A stretch of DNA of 64,000 bases from Schlegelella_A sp965246805 (lineage in GTDB: Bacteria; Pseudomonadota; Gammaproteobacteria; Burkholderiales; Burkholderiaceae_C): contig CBDFFO010000009.1 in the NCBI GenBank assembly GCA_965246805.1, positions 248,001-312,000 on the forward strand. The letters run 5' to 3'. A model generated the notes under the pieces. That model was not told the DNA's origin and made no database searches. It was given only the letters and a program-made list of their open reading frames with translations. This document shows positions 24,950 through 33,878 of this stretch, one piece after another; the stretch's first letter is position 1, and each line of letters starts with the position of its first letter. The position numbers and the translations under genes were made by a program.

Positions 24950-25798
24950 ATGAATAAGTCTTTGAAAAGTTTCGCCAGGTTCGCAATCGCTACTGCGCTC
25001 CTGCTACCTGCACTTGCCCCTGCGCAGCCAGCTATCGCACTGCGGCTCTACACCCTCGACTGCGGACGAATCGATTTCACAGACATGAATGTGTTCTCGG
25101 ACACCGGCGAGCATGACGGTGAGAAGGGCGTGATGCCCGTGTCATGTTTTCTCATTCAGCACGGCACCGAATGGCTGCTTTGGGACGCAGGACTGGGAGA
25201 CGAGATCGCTGAAAGACCCGAAGGCCAGACGATGGTCGGCCTGCACTTTCGGGTACCGCGCACACTAGTCTCACAGCTGTCGGAGCTCGGCTTGAAGCCG
25301 GACGACATCCGCTACGTCGGCCTCTCACACTTGCATGCCGACCACAGCGGCAACGCTCGCTTGTTTCCCAACTCGACGTTCCTGATTTCGCCGGTCGAAC
25401 TTGCGTGGGCGGCGGGCACGCCCACGCCAGACGGCGTGGCGCGCGACCGTGTCGCGGCGATACAGCGCAGCAAAATCGAGACAGTTCCGGGCGACTACGA
25501 CGTGTTCAAGGACGGCACCGTCCGGCTCATCCGGACGCCAGGACATTCGCCGGGGCATCACAGCCTGCTAGTGCGGTTGCCGAAGACAGGAGCGGTCATT
25601 CTCTCCGGGGACGTCGCTCACTTCCAGCTCAACTACGACGATGACCTTGTCCCGTTGGGCAACGTGAGCCGTGCTGAGACCATCGCTTCCATCCACCGTA
25701 TCAAGGGTCTAGCCGCCCACTATCACGCCCGCGTCATCATCCAGCATGCTGCAGGCGTGCTCGACACTTTGCCGAAACTGCCCGCTTTCTTGCCATAG
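24950..25798 (+). CDS. Exported metallo-beta-lactamase-fold hydrolase, AHL-lactonase-like
   Basis: 282 residues. A signal peptide (basic start, hydrophobic ATALLLPALAPAQP) points to export to the periplasm. The zinc motif HLHADHSGN is the HxHxDH of the fold, with later ligands in TPGHSPGHHSLL and SGDVAH. The overall layout (LDCGRIDF..., SCFLIQHGTEWLLWDAGLG) matches N-acyl homoserine lactone lactonases and related lactonases. A periplasmic lactonase could quench quorum signals or open lactones made by the neighbouring oxidoreductase; both are inference. Confidence 0.8.
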   Translation: MNKSLKSFARFAIATALLLPALAPAQPAIALRLYTLDCGRIDFTDMNVFSDTGEHDGEKGVMPVSCFLIQHGTEWLLWDAGLGDEIAERPEGQTMVGLHFRVPRTLVSQLSELGLKPDDIRYVGLSHLHADHSGNARLFPNSTFLISPVELAWAAGTPTPDGVARDRVAAIQRSKIETVPGDYDVFKDGTVRLIRTPGHSPGHHSLLVRLPKTGAVILSGDVAHFQLNYDDDLVPLGNVSRAETIASIHRIKGLAAHYHARVIIQHAAGVLDTLPKLPAFLP

Positions 25799-26032
25799 GC
25801 TCCCATCAACGGCTCGAGACCGTCTCTCGATGCTGACACTTCAAGGCACGAAGCTGACTTGGAAGCCGCTGCAACGCGGCTTCGCGGCTGCCAACCAAGC
25901 GAACGGTGAAAGAATTAGTCAAGGTCGCCTACGGCTGCCAAGGGGGCCCCTGTGCCAGCATGCGCTGATAAAACATCCGTGCCTGAGACCGGTCCCGCGT
26001 CGTCGTGAAGGGCGAAGTCGCGTCTGAGCCTG

Positions 26033-26707
26033 CTAGTTCCACCCGTCAAACAAGCCGGTGGCTTCCAGGGTGTTGATCTTCCCCGTGATCTGCGACTCGG
26101 CCTCGGCGCGCAAGGCCACCAAGTCGTTGCCAAGCAAAGCTCGTAACTGCTGCGGCACAAACACCAGATCTATGAAGGCGACTGCAGGTACCTGCGCCCT
26201 CTCGACGCTCTCATCCGGGAACGATTTGCGTGCGATGACCTCGGCGACGCGTCGAACCCAGCCGTAGCGCGGGATCGCATCTGCCTGAGACGCAAGCTCC
26301 GGAAAACGTCCCACCTCCGCAATGATCAACCGCATGAGCGCCACGGCTTCCGGTTGAAGCGAGTTTTGAATCATGCGCGTGCCCACGCTGATGAGACGGT
26401 CCCGGAGCGGCAAGTCGAGCCTCACGTCGTAGGTCGTCGTCAGGCTGCGTTGCACCTCCCTGCTTACGACCGCAGCGAAGAGTTCTCCCTTGTCCGCATA
26501 ACGCGCGTAGATGCTGGCCTTGCCTGCCCGCGCTAGCGCGGCGACGTGGTCGCAACTCGTCCCTTCAAATCCCCGCGCAAGGAAGAGCTCGCGCGCCGCG
26601 TCGAGTAGCCGCGTCTCCACTTCGCCTGCCCGGTGCACCGGCGGCCTGCCCCGTGCGACGGGCTGTCGCTCCCCAGAGGCTCGCCCCGCAATGACCTTAG
26701 TTTTCAT
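26033..26707 (-). CDS. TetR-family regulator
   Basis: 224 residues. The TetR N-terminal HTH is clear (LLDAARELFLARGFEGTSCDHVAALARAGKASIYARYADKGELFAAVV), preceded by a 25-residue basic arm. The C-terminal ligand domain is of the AefR-like type (YGWVRRVAEVIARK). It is divergent from the epoxide hydrolase gene with a 123-bp control region and probably regulates it. The C-terminal end faces a 234-base spacer with no supported gene. Confidence 0.87.
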   Translation of the reverse strand: MKTKVIAGRASGERQPVARGRPPVHRAGEVETRLLDAARELFLARGFEGTSCDHVAALARAGKASIYARYADKGELFAAVVSREVQRSLTTTYDVRLDLPLRDRLISVGTRMIQNSLQPEAVALMRLIIAEVGRFPELASQADAIPRYGWVRRVAEVIARKSFPDESVERAQVPAVAFIDLVFVPQQLRALLGNDLVALRAEAESQITGKINTLEATGLFDGWN

Positions 26708-26830
26708 AGGGAACTCACCATCGACCGAGGATATATAGGAAACTAGACGCTATCGTTCAATTAGCGGATTATCCCTCAAGCAACGACCCGCACTTGATGC
26801 GCCGTTTCGCTGCGCAGCTCAAGGATTTCT

Positions 26831-28036
26831 ATGTCAAAAGCAATCGAACCCTTCCACCTCCACGTGCCAGATGATGAGTTAGACGACCTGCAAGAGCGCT
26901 TGTCGCGCACCCGATGGCCCGACGCCGAAACCGTCGACGACACCAGTCAGGGCCCGCCGCTCGCGAAGGTGCAGGCACTTGTCGATCACTGGCGCAACGG
27001 CTACGACTGGCGCCGTTGCGAGGTCATGCTCAACGACTTCGGACAGCATCGCACAGAGATCGATGGACTCGGCATCCACTTCCTTCACGTTCGCTCGCCA
27101 GAAGCCGACGCTCTGCCGTTGCTCATCACGCATGGCTGGCCAGGCTCGGTCTTGGAGTTTCGCGACGTCATCGGTCCTTTGACCGATCCGGTCGCACATG
27201 GCGGCGCGGCGAGCGACGCCTTTCACCTTGTCATCCCTTCGCTGCCTGGATTCGGATTTTCGGACAAGCCGACGGAGCCGGGGTGGAACTTGAACCGCAT
27301 CTCGGATGCCTGGATCGAGTTGATGAAGCGCTTGGGCTATGAACGGTGGGCAGCCCAAGGCGGCGACTGGGGCGCAGGCGTCACGACGGCGCTCGGCTAC
27401 AAGGAGCCGGCTGGCCTCGTTGGCATTCACCTCAACATGGTGATGTTCCAGCCGACGGAGGCTGAACGCTCCGATGCGACGTCGGCCGAGAAGGAGATGC
27501 TCAAGGCCGCACAACGCTACGACCAGCAACTCTCCGGCTACTACAAGCTTCAAAACACCCGTCCGCAGTCGATCGGCTTCAGCCTGGCCGATTCTCCCGT
27601 CGGTCTCGCTGCGTGGATCTACGCGCTGCTCCAAGATGTGTCCGACAGCGGCAGCGACCCCGAAAGCGTCTTCACGCTCGATCAGATGCTCGACGACATC
27701 ATGATGTACTGGGTGACGAACACCGGTGCCAGTTCGGTGCGGCTGTACTGGGAAGCGATGCGCGAGATGATGAAGGGCGGAATGCCGAGCAAGCCCATGG
27801 AAACGCCGGCGGCCATCAGCATGTTTCCTGGCGAGCAGATCCGGCTTTCGCGACGCTGGGCGGAAAGCCGATTCAACCATCTCGTGCATTTCAATGAGGT
27901 TGCGAAGGGTGGACACTTCGCAGCCCTCGAGCAACCCCTCGCCTTCGTTGACGAGGTTCGGACTGGCTTTCGGAATATGCGGATCGATAGCAAGCCTTCA
28001 GTTCTGAGTCGCATCGCACAGAGCTTCAAACCATGA
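26831..28036 (+). CDS. Epoxide hydrolase (microsomal type, EHN domain)
   Basis: 401 residues. The N-terminal EHN domain (LDDLQERLSRTRWPDAE, about residues 6-110) precedes an alpha/beta-hydrolase core with the oxyanion motif HGWPGS, the nucleophile aspartate in GGDWGAG and the catalytic histidine in GGHFAALEQP near the end. It hydrolyses epoxides to diols through a covalent ester intermediate. No signal peptide is present. The stop overlaps the next gene (ATGA), so they form an operon. TetR upstream is the likely regulator. Confidence 0.9.
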   Translation: MSKAIEPFHLHVPDDELDDLQERLSRTRWPDAETVDDTSQGPPLAKVQALVDHWRNGYDWRRCEVMLNDFGQHRTEIDGLGIHFLHVRSPEADALPLLITHGWPGSVLEFRDVIGPLTDPVAHGGAASDAFHLVIPSLPGFGFSDKPTEPGWNLNRISDAWIELMKRLGYERWAAQGGDWGAGVTTALGYKEPAGLVGIHLNMVMFQPTEAERSDATSAEKEMLKAAQRYDQQLSGYYKLQNTRPQSIGFSLADSPVGLAAWIYALLQDVSDSGSDPESVFTLDQMLDDIMMYWVTNTGASSVRLYWEAMREMMKGGMPSKPMETPAAISMFPGEQIRLSRRWAESRFNHLVHFNEVAKGGHFAALEQPLAFVDEVRTGFRNMRIDSKPSVLSRIAQSFKP

Positions 28037-28431
28037 GCACTCATGCAAGAGGGACGATGCGCCGCTCGGCAAAGGGTCCGGTCGTCGCGCCAGCGCTGCT
28101 GGACCATGAACTGCAATCCATCGTTGACGCGGTCGCCACTTGGCAGGGCATCAACACGACCGTCCACTGGCACCTGGTCGACAGATCGCGGGTCGACGGC
28201 GTCGACTTCTATTTCGGGGAAGAAGAACTCGGCCATCTACATTTGGACGGATCGATACACCTCGCAACCTCTTCCCTCCTCGCGAAGACACTCATCTCCG
28301 AAGGCGCCGCGAGGCCCTTCAGATATCTCCAAGGATGGGTGGAGGAGAACGCCCGCCGTATCGGGACGGAGGCGGCCGTCGCCCTGTTCAGGCGCAACTA
28401 CGTTCGGCTGCAACAACAAGCGCCCGTGTAG
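28033..28431 (+). CDS. DUF5519/luciferase-domain protein
   Basis: 132 residues. The segment FYFGEEELGHLHLDGSIHLA resembles the F.FG..ELGH.H..G..H motif of DUF5519 (luciferase-family) proteins, which are small and of unknown biochemical role. The ATG overlaps the epoxide hydrolase stop by 4 bases, so it is translated from the same mRNA. No membrane segments are seen. Confidence 0.65.
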   Translation: MSTHARGTMRRSAKGPVVAPALLDHELQSIVDAVATWQGINTTVHWHLVDRSRVDGVDFYFGEEELGHLHLDGSIHLATSSLLAKTLISEGAARPFRYLQGWVEENARRIGTEAAVALFRRNYVRLQQQAPV

Positions 28432-28508
28432 CTAAAACAAGTTAACTGCGACGAGCGGTTGGAAGCGAGTTGGCGCAGTCGACGGCAGGACTCAATCGAA
28501 AGACTGTG

Positions 28509-28961
28509 ATGACATACGTACAAGTCAGCGCGTGGCTCATGCTCGTTTTTACTGGAGCATGGGCGGGCGTGATCCTGACGTTCGAGGTGGAACGAACAAA
28601 CCTATGGGCGCGAATGCCAATCGAGCAATACGCGGTCGACTTCCGCCGTTCCCTGTTTCGAGTCGACCCCATGCAGCCGATCCTGGCAGCGGTTGCCGTT
28701 CTAGCCGCATTTGTCTTTGCCTGGAACAGGGCGGGCGTTGCGATGACGCTGGCTTGGATGGGGCTCGGCTTGGTCGTTGTGGTCGTCGTCGCATCAGTCG
28801 CCATTGCGGAGCCGATCAATTCGAAGTTCCGGAGGCTTCCCGAAGGACAAGTGCCGGATGACGCTGCCCGACTCCGCACCTTCTGGGGACGATTTCATTC
28901 CGTGCGGAATGCAGTCTCGTTGGTCGCCTTCGGTTTCCTTGCCGCGGCGGCAATCGCCTGA
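28509..28961 (+). CDS. DUF1772 (anthrone oxygenase-like) membrane protein
   Basis: 150 residues with four hydrophobic segments (about SAWLMLVFTGAWAGVIL; PILAAVAVLAAFVFAW; LAWMGLGLVVVVVVASV; AVSLVAFGFLAAAAIA). The loop NSKFRRLPEGQ followed by WGRFHSVRN matches the DUF1772 pattern. Members are integral membrane proteins, some described as anthrone oxygenases. ATG 28509 gives the normal family start; earlier TTG is less likely. It follows the DUF5519 gene by 77 bases and may share its operon. Confidence 0.7.
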   Translation: MTYVQVSAWLMLVFTGAWAGVILTFEVERTNLWARMPIEQYAVDFRRSLFRVDPMQPILAAVAVLAAFVFAWNRAGVAMTLAWMGLGLVVVVVVASVAIAEPINSKFRRLPEGQVPDDAARLRTFWGRFHSVRNAVSLVAFGFLAAAAIA

Positions 28962-29061
28962 AGGACGGGGCCCAGGCGCCCTCCTCAGCCGGAGGCGGTT
29001 TGGCTCGGCTGACAACACTTCGGGCCTCATACCCTCGACAAGCTGCTAGGCGCAGAAACGC

Positions 29062-29949
29062 TCACCCCGGCCTCCCGAGATGTTCCACGAGCGCATCGAC
29101 GAACACGCGCACCTTGGCCGAAAGGCTGCGATGACTCGGATACAAGGCGTGGACGTCCAGCGTGTCGAATTGGTGATCGGTGAGGACTCGGACCAGCGTT
29201 CCGTCACTCAAAGCGTCGCGCGCATGAAAGTCGGGCAGCCAACCGATCCCGGCGCCCGCCAACAGCATCGTCTTGACCACCGCGGGTTCGGGGACGACCG
29301 TGCCCGGCTCGGTCTGTACGTCCCGCAAGTCTCCCGAGGGAGTGCGAATCTGCCAAGGGCCGGGCCGCTCGTCATGGGCGATGAGCGTGTGCCCCAGCAA
29401 GTCTTCGACAGTGAGCGGGGTGCCGCGCGTTCCAAGATAGCTTGGACTGGCGCACGGCCATAACTCCATCGTGGCGAGCTTGCGGGCGATCAGATCCGAA
29501 TCGCGCATCGGCCCGATCCGGATCGACACATCGATGTCTTCCCGCACCAGATCGACGTTGCGGTTGTCGACGGTCAAGACGACGCGCACCTCGGGGTAAT
29601 CGGCCAGGAACTTCGGCAGCATCGGGGCGAGCGGCCCGGCGGCGAACGTGAAGCCGACGCTGACCCGCAGCGTCCCGCTCGGCTTGCCGATCAATCCGCC
29701 CAGGGCGTTCTCCGCCTCGCCGACGTCGTCGAGGATGCGAGCGGCATGCCGACGCAGAAGGCGACCGGCGTCGGTCAGCTTGATTTGCCTGGTCGACCGC
29801 TCGACCAAGGACGCGCCCACCGCCTCTTCCAGCCGGGTGAGCAGCCGGCTGACCGAGGACTTCGGCATTCGCAGGCCGCGTGCCGCGGCGGAGATGCTGC
29901 CGAGGTCCGAAATGCGCGCGAACACGCGCAGTTGGAGCAAGTCGAGCAT
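29062..29949 (-). CDS. LysR-family regulator
   Basis: 295 residues. Winged HTH at the N-terminus (LRVFARISDLGSISAAARGL, LEEAVGASLVERSTRQIKLT) and a substrate-binding domain (LRVSVGFTFAAGPLAPMLPK, VRVVLTVDNRNVDLVRED). It is divergent from the NmrA/cupin operon starting at 30048 with 98 bases between them, so it is the likely activator or repressor of that operon. Start ATG 29949 places the HTH at residue 5, as usual. Confidence 0.9.
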   Translation of the reverse strand: MLDLLQLRVFARISDLGSISAAARGLRMPKSSVSRLLTRLEEAVGASLVERSTRQIKLTDAGRLLRRHAARILDDVGEAENALGGLIGKPSGTLRVSVGFTFAAGPLAPMLPKFLADYPEVRVVLTVDNRNVDLVREDIDVSIRIGPMRDSDLIARKLATMELWPCASPSYLGTRGTPLTVEDLLGHTLIAHDERPGPWQIRTPSGDLRDVQTEPGTVVPEPAVVKTMLLAGAGIGWLPDFHARDALSDGTLVRVLTDHQFDTLDVHALYPSHRSLSAKVRVFVDALVEHLGRPG

Positions 29950-30047
29950 GCGGGATCGTTCCAGATCAGGAACATCGTGTCCAGCTTTTGGTGACTAGTG
30001 CCATAGCGCAGATAGGAAAACACTGACGCCCTTCCAAAGGATTCGTC

Positions 30048-30935
30048 ATGACTCAGAACATTCTTCTTGCCGGCGCTACCGGCATGCTCGGCAGCCAGAT
30101 CGCTCGACATCTCCTCAAGCGGTCGGGCTCTCGCGTCCGGCTCCTCGTCCGCTCTGCAACGGCCGACAGCCTGAAACCCCTGCTCGATGGTGGCGCCGAG
30201 ATCGTTGAAGGCGATCTGGCGGATGCCGACTCGCTCGCGCGCGCCACCCACGGAATCGATGTCATCGTGTCGGCGGTCCAGGGCGGGCGTGACGTCATCG
30301 TCGACGGCCAAGTAGCGCTGGCAAAGGCCGGCAAGCGCAACGGCGTCCATCGCATCCTTCCGTCCGACTACGCGCTCGACCTGTTCAAGGCGACCTCGGG
30401 CGAGCACGCGGCATTCGACATGCGCCGAGAAGCCGATGCGCAGATCGCAGCGATCGGCCTCGAACAGGTCAACGTCCTGCAAGGCGGCTTCATGAACCTT
30501 TTCATGCCTGGCATGGGAGCCATCGACCTTGAGGCCGGCACGATCGGCTTCTTCGGCGACGGCAACCGGCCCATCGAGGTCACGAGCGTCGAGGACACCG
30601 CGCGGATGATCGCGCGAATCGCGCTCGACCCACGCGTGCCCCCCGGCAAGTTCGCCTTCGCCGGCGACCGCATCTCGTTTCGGCAAGCCGGCGAGATCGT
30701 CGCGGCGCACACGGGACGCGCGCTTCGCCCCGTGTCGTACGGGTCGGAAACGGATCTGCGTGCGGCCATGGCTGCCGCCGAGCCCGACAAGCGCGTGATG
30801 CTGGCCTACCTCCTCTACATGACGAATGGTCAGACCGCGCTCACAGAACTGCAGAACGACCGTTATCCCGACATCCGCCTGCAGACTTTCTCGGGCTTCG
30901 TCGCACAAACCCTGCCGATCCCGCTCGCAGCCTGA
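30048..30935 (+). CDS. NmrA-like NAD(P)-binding protein
   Basis: 295 residues. The N-terminal GATGMLGSQIARHLL is a Rossmann dinucleotide site of the NmrA/isoflavone reductase type, and VRLLVRSAT suggests NADP preference. HRILPSDYALDLF and the following segment match NmrA-like proteins in place of the YxxxK of classical short-chain enzymes. It opens a seven-gene same-strand cluster. A paralogue (32746-33663) sits later in the same cluster, so two related reductases may act at different steps. AAAGGA precedes the ATG. Confidence 0.85.
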   Translation: MTQNILLAGATGMLGSQIARHLLKRSGSRVRLLVRSATADSLKPLLDGGAEIVEGDLADADSLARATHGIDVIVSAVQGGRDVIVDGQVALAKAGKRNGVHRILPSDYALDLFKATSGEHAAFDMRREADAQIAAIGLEQVNVLQGGFMNLFMPGMGAIDLEAGTIGFFGDGNRPIEVTSVEDTARMIARIALDPRVPPGKFAFAGDRISFRQAGEIVAAHTGRALRPVSYGSETDLRAAMAAAEPDKRVMLAYLLYMTNGQTALTELQNDRYPDIRLQTFSGFVAQTLPIPLAA

Positions 30936-31012
30936 TCGTCGAGCGGCTGCGCCTACCAGGCCAGCTTCCCCCTAGCCGCCGCTGACACGCGCGGCGTTCC
31001 AAAGGAGATCTC

Positions 31013-31558
31013 ATGTCGACACTTCCAGCACGCCCTCCAGTCCCAGGTGCGAAAGGGTTCATCCACCACGCCGACAACTCGCCGGCTTACTGGATGCAGA
31101 ACTTCCTCTGGATCATGCTTGCCGACAGCAACGACACGGGCGGTCGTTGGTCGATGATGGAGCAGCTGATGCCGCAAGGCGTCGGACCACCGCCGCACAA
31201 GCACCTGTGGTCCGACGAGACGTTCTACATCCTCGACGGCACGATCACCTTCCTGATCGGCGACGAGATCAAGAGCGCGGGGAAGGGCAGCTTCATCAAC
31301 ATCCCGCGCGGCACGCGCCACGGTTTTCGCGTCGACAGCGACACCGCACGGATCCTCAACGGGTATACGCCGGCGAGTTGGGAGATGATGATCGCTGAGA
31401 ACGGAAAGCGGACCGAACAGCGCGTGTTGCCCGAGCCCGAGAAGGCGCAGGTTGGCGGCGCCGGCAAGATGCCGGAGGAATTCGTGACGCGCTACGGCCT
31501 GATCTGGCTCGACGAGCCCGATCCGCTGGAGCCGCGCCACTACCGCTGGGAGGTCTGA
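31013..31558 (+). CDS. Cupin-domain protein 1
   Basis: 181 residues with one cupin_2 domain: PPHKHLWSDETFYILDGTITFLIGDE (metal-binding histidines and glutamate) and the second motif FINIPRGTRHGFRVD. Such proteins are metal-dependent oxygenases, isomerases or binding proteins. An AAGGAG ribosome site precedes ATG 31013. It is a tandem paralogue of the next gene, with the same N-terminal VPGAKGFIHHADNSPAYW pattern. Confidence 0.85.
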   Translation: MSTLPARPPVPGAKGFIHHADNSPAYWMQNFLWIMLADSNDTGGRWSMMEQLMPQGVGPPPHKHLWSDETFYILDGTITFLIGDEIKSAGKGSFINIPRGTRHGFRVDSDTARILNGYTPASWEMMIAENGKRTEQRVLPEPEKAQVGGAGKMPEEFVTRYGLIWLDEPDPLEPRHYRWEV

Positions 31559-31559
31559 C

Positions 31560-32093
31560 ATGACGCCAGACATCCTGCCGGTCCCGGGCTCGATTCCGTT
31601 CGTCCACAACGTCGACACCGCACCGGCCTATTGGTGGCTCGACATCCTGTGGGTGATCCTCGTCAAGGGCGAGGACACCGGCGGGCGCTACTCGCTGATG
31701 TACGAGTCGCTCCCGAAGGGATCGGGCGCTCCACCGCACAAGCACACGTGGTCCGACGAGCACTTCCAGATCCTCGACGGCGACATCACGTTCCTGATCG
31801 GCGAGGAGATACGCACCGGCCGCAAAGGCGACTTCGTGTTCGTGCCCAGAAACACGCGCCACGCCTTTCGGGTCGATAGCGAGACCGCGACGTTCCTCAA
31901 CGGCTACACGCCCGCCGGGCTCGAACTCGCCGTTGCCGAGTGCGCGATGCCGGCGCCGACTCGAACGATCCCGCCCAAGGGCGCCACGCCTCCGCCCAAG
32001 ATGACCGAGGAGCAATACCGCCGCTACGGCATGGAAAACCTGCCCGGTCCCAACCCCCTCGCCCCCGACCAACCACAAGGAGAATCTTCATGA
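31560..32093 (+). CDS. Cupin-domain protein 2 (tandem paralogue)
   Basis: 177 residues, clearly a duplicate of the preceding gene: VPGSIPFVHNVDTAPAYWW at the start, PPHKHTWSDEHFQILDGDIT with the metal ligands, and FVFVPRNTRHAFRVD. It starts 1 base after the stop of cupin 1 and its stop overlaps the isochorismatase start (ATGA). The two may form a heterodimer or act on successive intermediates; the sequence does not decide. Confidence 0.85.
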   Translation: MTPDILPVPGSIPFVHNVDTAPAYWWLDILWVILVKGEDTGGRYSLMYESLPKGSGAPPHKHTWSDEHFQILDGDITFLIGEEIRTGRKGDFVFVPRNTRHAFRVDSETATFLNGYTPAGLELAVAECAMPAPTRTIPPKGATPPPKMTEEQYRRYGMENLPGPNPLAPDQPQGESS

Positions 32094-32749
32094 CCCAAGC
32101 CGCAGACTATCTCGAGCAAATCTCGCCCGATAACGCCGCCGTCCTCTTCATCGACAACCAGACGACGCTCACGCTGGGCGTGCAGTCGATCGACCTGACG
32201 CTCCTGAAGACGAACATCGACGGTCTCGCCCGAATGGCGAAGATGTTCAAGCTCCCCGTCGTCCTCACCACCACGGGTGGCGGCGCGGAGGGTCCGTCCG
32301 GTCCACTGCTGAAGGGCATCACCGACACCTTCCCGGACATTGCGCCGGTCAACCGCATGGGCAACCTGAACGCGATGGACGATCCGCGCTTCGCCGCTGC
32401 GGTCAAGGCGACCGGCCGGCGCAAGATGATCCTGTCGGGCATCACGACTGACTTTTGCCTGGTCTACCCAGCTCTTTCGCTCATCGCGGCCGGATACCAC
32501 GTCTTCATCCCGGTCGATGCATCGGGCTCCTGGACCTCGGCCATCAACGATGCCGCGATCCAGCGGCTGATTCAGGCGGGCGCGACGCCGACCAACGTGC
32601 AGGCCATTGCCGGCGAGCTCATGAACTCCAGCATGAACAAGGATGCCAGCGGGACCAAAGCGCTGATGCCCGAGATGATGGAATGGCTGGGCGCGTACAC
32701 GCCGGCGCCGTCGATCATCTCCATGAACGGCTCGTACAAGTCGAAATGA
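32090..32749 (+). CDS. Isochorismatase-family cysteine hydrolase
   Basis: 219 residues. The isochorismatase fold is visible with the catalytic aspartate in AVLFIDNQ and the nucleophile cysteine in LSGITTDFCLVYPALSL. It resembles YcaC-like hydrolases, which act on amides or esters of unknown identity. AAGGAG precedes ATG 32090, which overlaps the cupin 2 stop; its own TGA overlaps the next ATG. Codon-level coupling along the operon is strong. Confidence 0.87.
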   Translation: MTQAADYLEQISPDNAAVLFIDNQTTLTLGVQSIDLTLLKTNIDGLARMAKMFKLPVVLTTTGGGAEGPSGPLLKGITDTFPDIAPVNRMGNLNAMDDPRFAAAVKATGRRKMILSGITTDFCLVYPALSLIAAGYHVFIPVDASGSWTSAINDAAIQRLIQAGATPTNVQAIAGELMNSSMNKDASGTKALMPEMMEWLGAYTPAPSIISMNGSYKSK

Positions 32750-33663
32750 GCGCAGCCGGGCGACGAGTCATCGCACTCGCTGGCGCCGGGGGTGACCTCG
32801 GCGGCCGCATCGCGAAGGCGCTGGTCGCCCGAGGTGCCGCCGTGCACGCGTTGATGCGTCCGGGGGCAAAGGCGGAAGAGCGACTACGCATCCAGGCACT
32901 CGGCGCGACCGTCGTCATGGCGGACCCAAGCAACGTGCATGACATGGCCAAGGCCTGCGCTGGAGCACACTGCATCGTCTCCGCCCTGAACGGCCTGCGG
33001 GAGGTCATGATCGACCGCCAAGGCGTTCTTCTCGACTCCGCAGTGCATGCCAAGGTGCGGCGCTTCATCTCGTCGGACTATTCCGCCGACTTCACCAAGA
33101 CGACGCCAGGCCACAACCGCAACTTCGATCTCCGCCGCGAGTTCATGGCGCGCGCCGACGCCGCGCCGATTGAAGTCACGTCCATCTTGAACGGGGCGTT
33201 CCTGGACATGCTCGGCGCGGAGATGCCGATTATCCAGCCGCGCATCCATCGCGTTCTTTACTGGCACGACGCCAACCAGCTTCTCGACTTCACGACCAAG
33301 GACGATGTCGCCGCCTACACGGCCGCAGCGGCCATGGACGAGTCGACGCCCCGCATTCTGCGCATTGCCGGCGACTCGGTCACCGTGCCCGCGATGGCGC
33401 GCGAGCTGAGCCAGCTCACCGCCGAGCCCTACAAGGCGCAGTGGGTGGGTGGCCTGGGCGTGCTCGGGCTGATGATCGGGATCGCCAAAGTGGTTGCTCC
33501 GCAACCTGGCCAAGCCTTTCCGGCGTGGCAAGGCATGCAATACATGCGGGACCAGTTCAGCGGCAAGGCAAAGCTGACGCCGCTGGACAACGATCGCTAT
33601 GCGGGACTCAGGTGGGCCTCGGTGCGCGACCACCTGAGCACCATTGCGAGGCTAAGCGCATGA
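32746..33663 (+). CDS. NmrA-like NAD(P)-binding protein, second copy
   Basis: 305 residues. Starts with a Rossmann motif (VIALAGAGGDLGGRIAKAL), then VRRFISSDYSADFTK as in isoflavone-reductase-like proteins and a substrate region with FTTKDDVAAYTAAAAMD. It is related to the protein encoded at 30048 but divergent. The ATG overlaps the isochorismatase stop. Probably an NADPH-dependent reductase in the same pathway. Confidence 0.83.
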   Translation: MSAAGRRVIALAGAGGDLGGRIAKALVARGAAVHALMRPGAKAEERLRIQALGATVVMADPSNVHDMAKACAGAHCIVSALNGLREVMIDRQGVLLDSAVHAKVRRFISSDYSADFTKTTPGHNRNFDLRREFMARADAAPIEVTSILNGAFLDMLGAEMPIIQPRIHRVLYWHDANQLLDFTTKDDVAAYTAAAAMDESTPRILRIAGDSVTVPAMARELSQLTAEPYKAQWVGGLGVLGLMIGIAKVVAPQPGQAFPAWQGMQYMRDQFSGKAKLTPLDNDRYAGLRWASVRDHLSTIARLSA

Positions 33664-33878
33664 ACCTGTGGAGCTGCGCCGTCGCGTGCTCGCTGGGCTC
33701 GAGCGTGACGCTGGCTTCGCTTGGCATGGACGGCGAGCTGGCCCGGAATGCGCTACCGCACTTCGCGGCTCGTGCTCAGCCGAACGGCATCCCGAATGCC
33801 GCGGCGGTCAGACCCTCCATCTTGATCGCGAGCCGGGTAACTGGCGAAGCTATTTCTCATCACCAAGGAAACGTATGA
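33660..33878 (+). CDS. Possible small protein, 72 residues
   Basis: A short open frame whose ATG overlaps the NmrA stop (ATGA) and whose end overlaps the next start. It begins MNLWSCAVACSLGSSVTLAS, a weak hydrophobic start that could be a signal peptide. I know no homologue. Translational overlap on both sides is the only support, and it may equally be a spacer. Confidence 0.3.
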   Translation: MNLWSCAVACSLGSSVTLASLGMDGELARNALPHFAARAQPNGIPNAAAVRPSILIASRVTGEAISHHQGNV

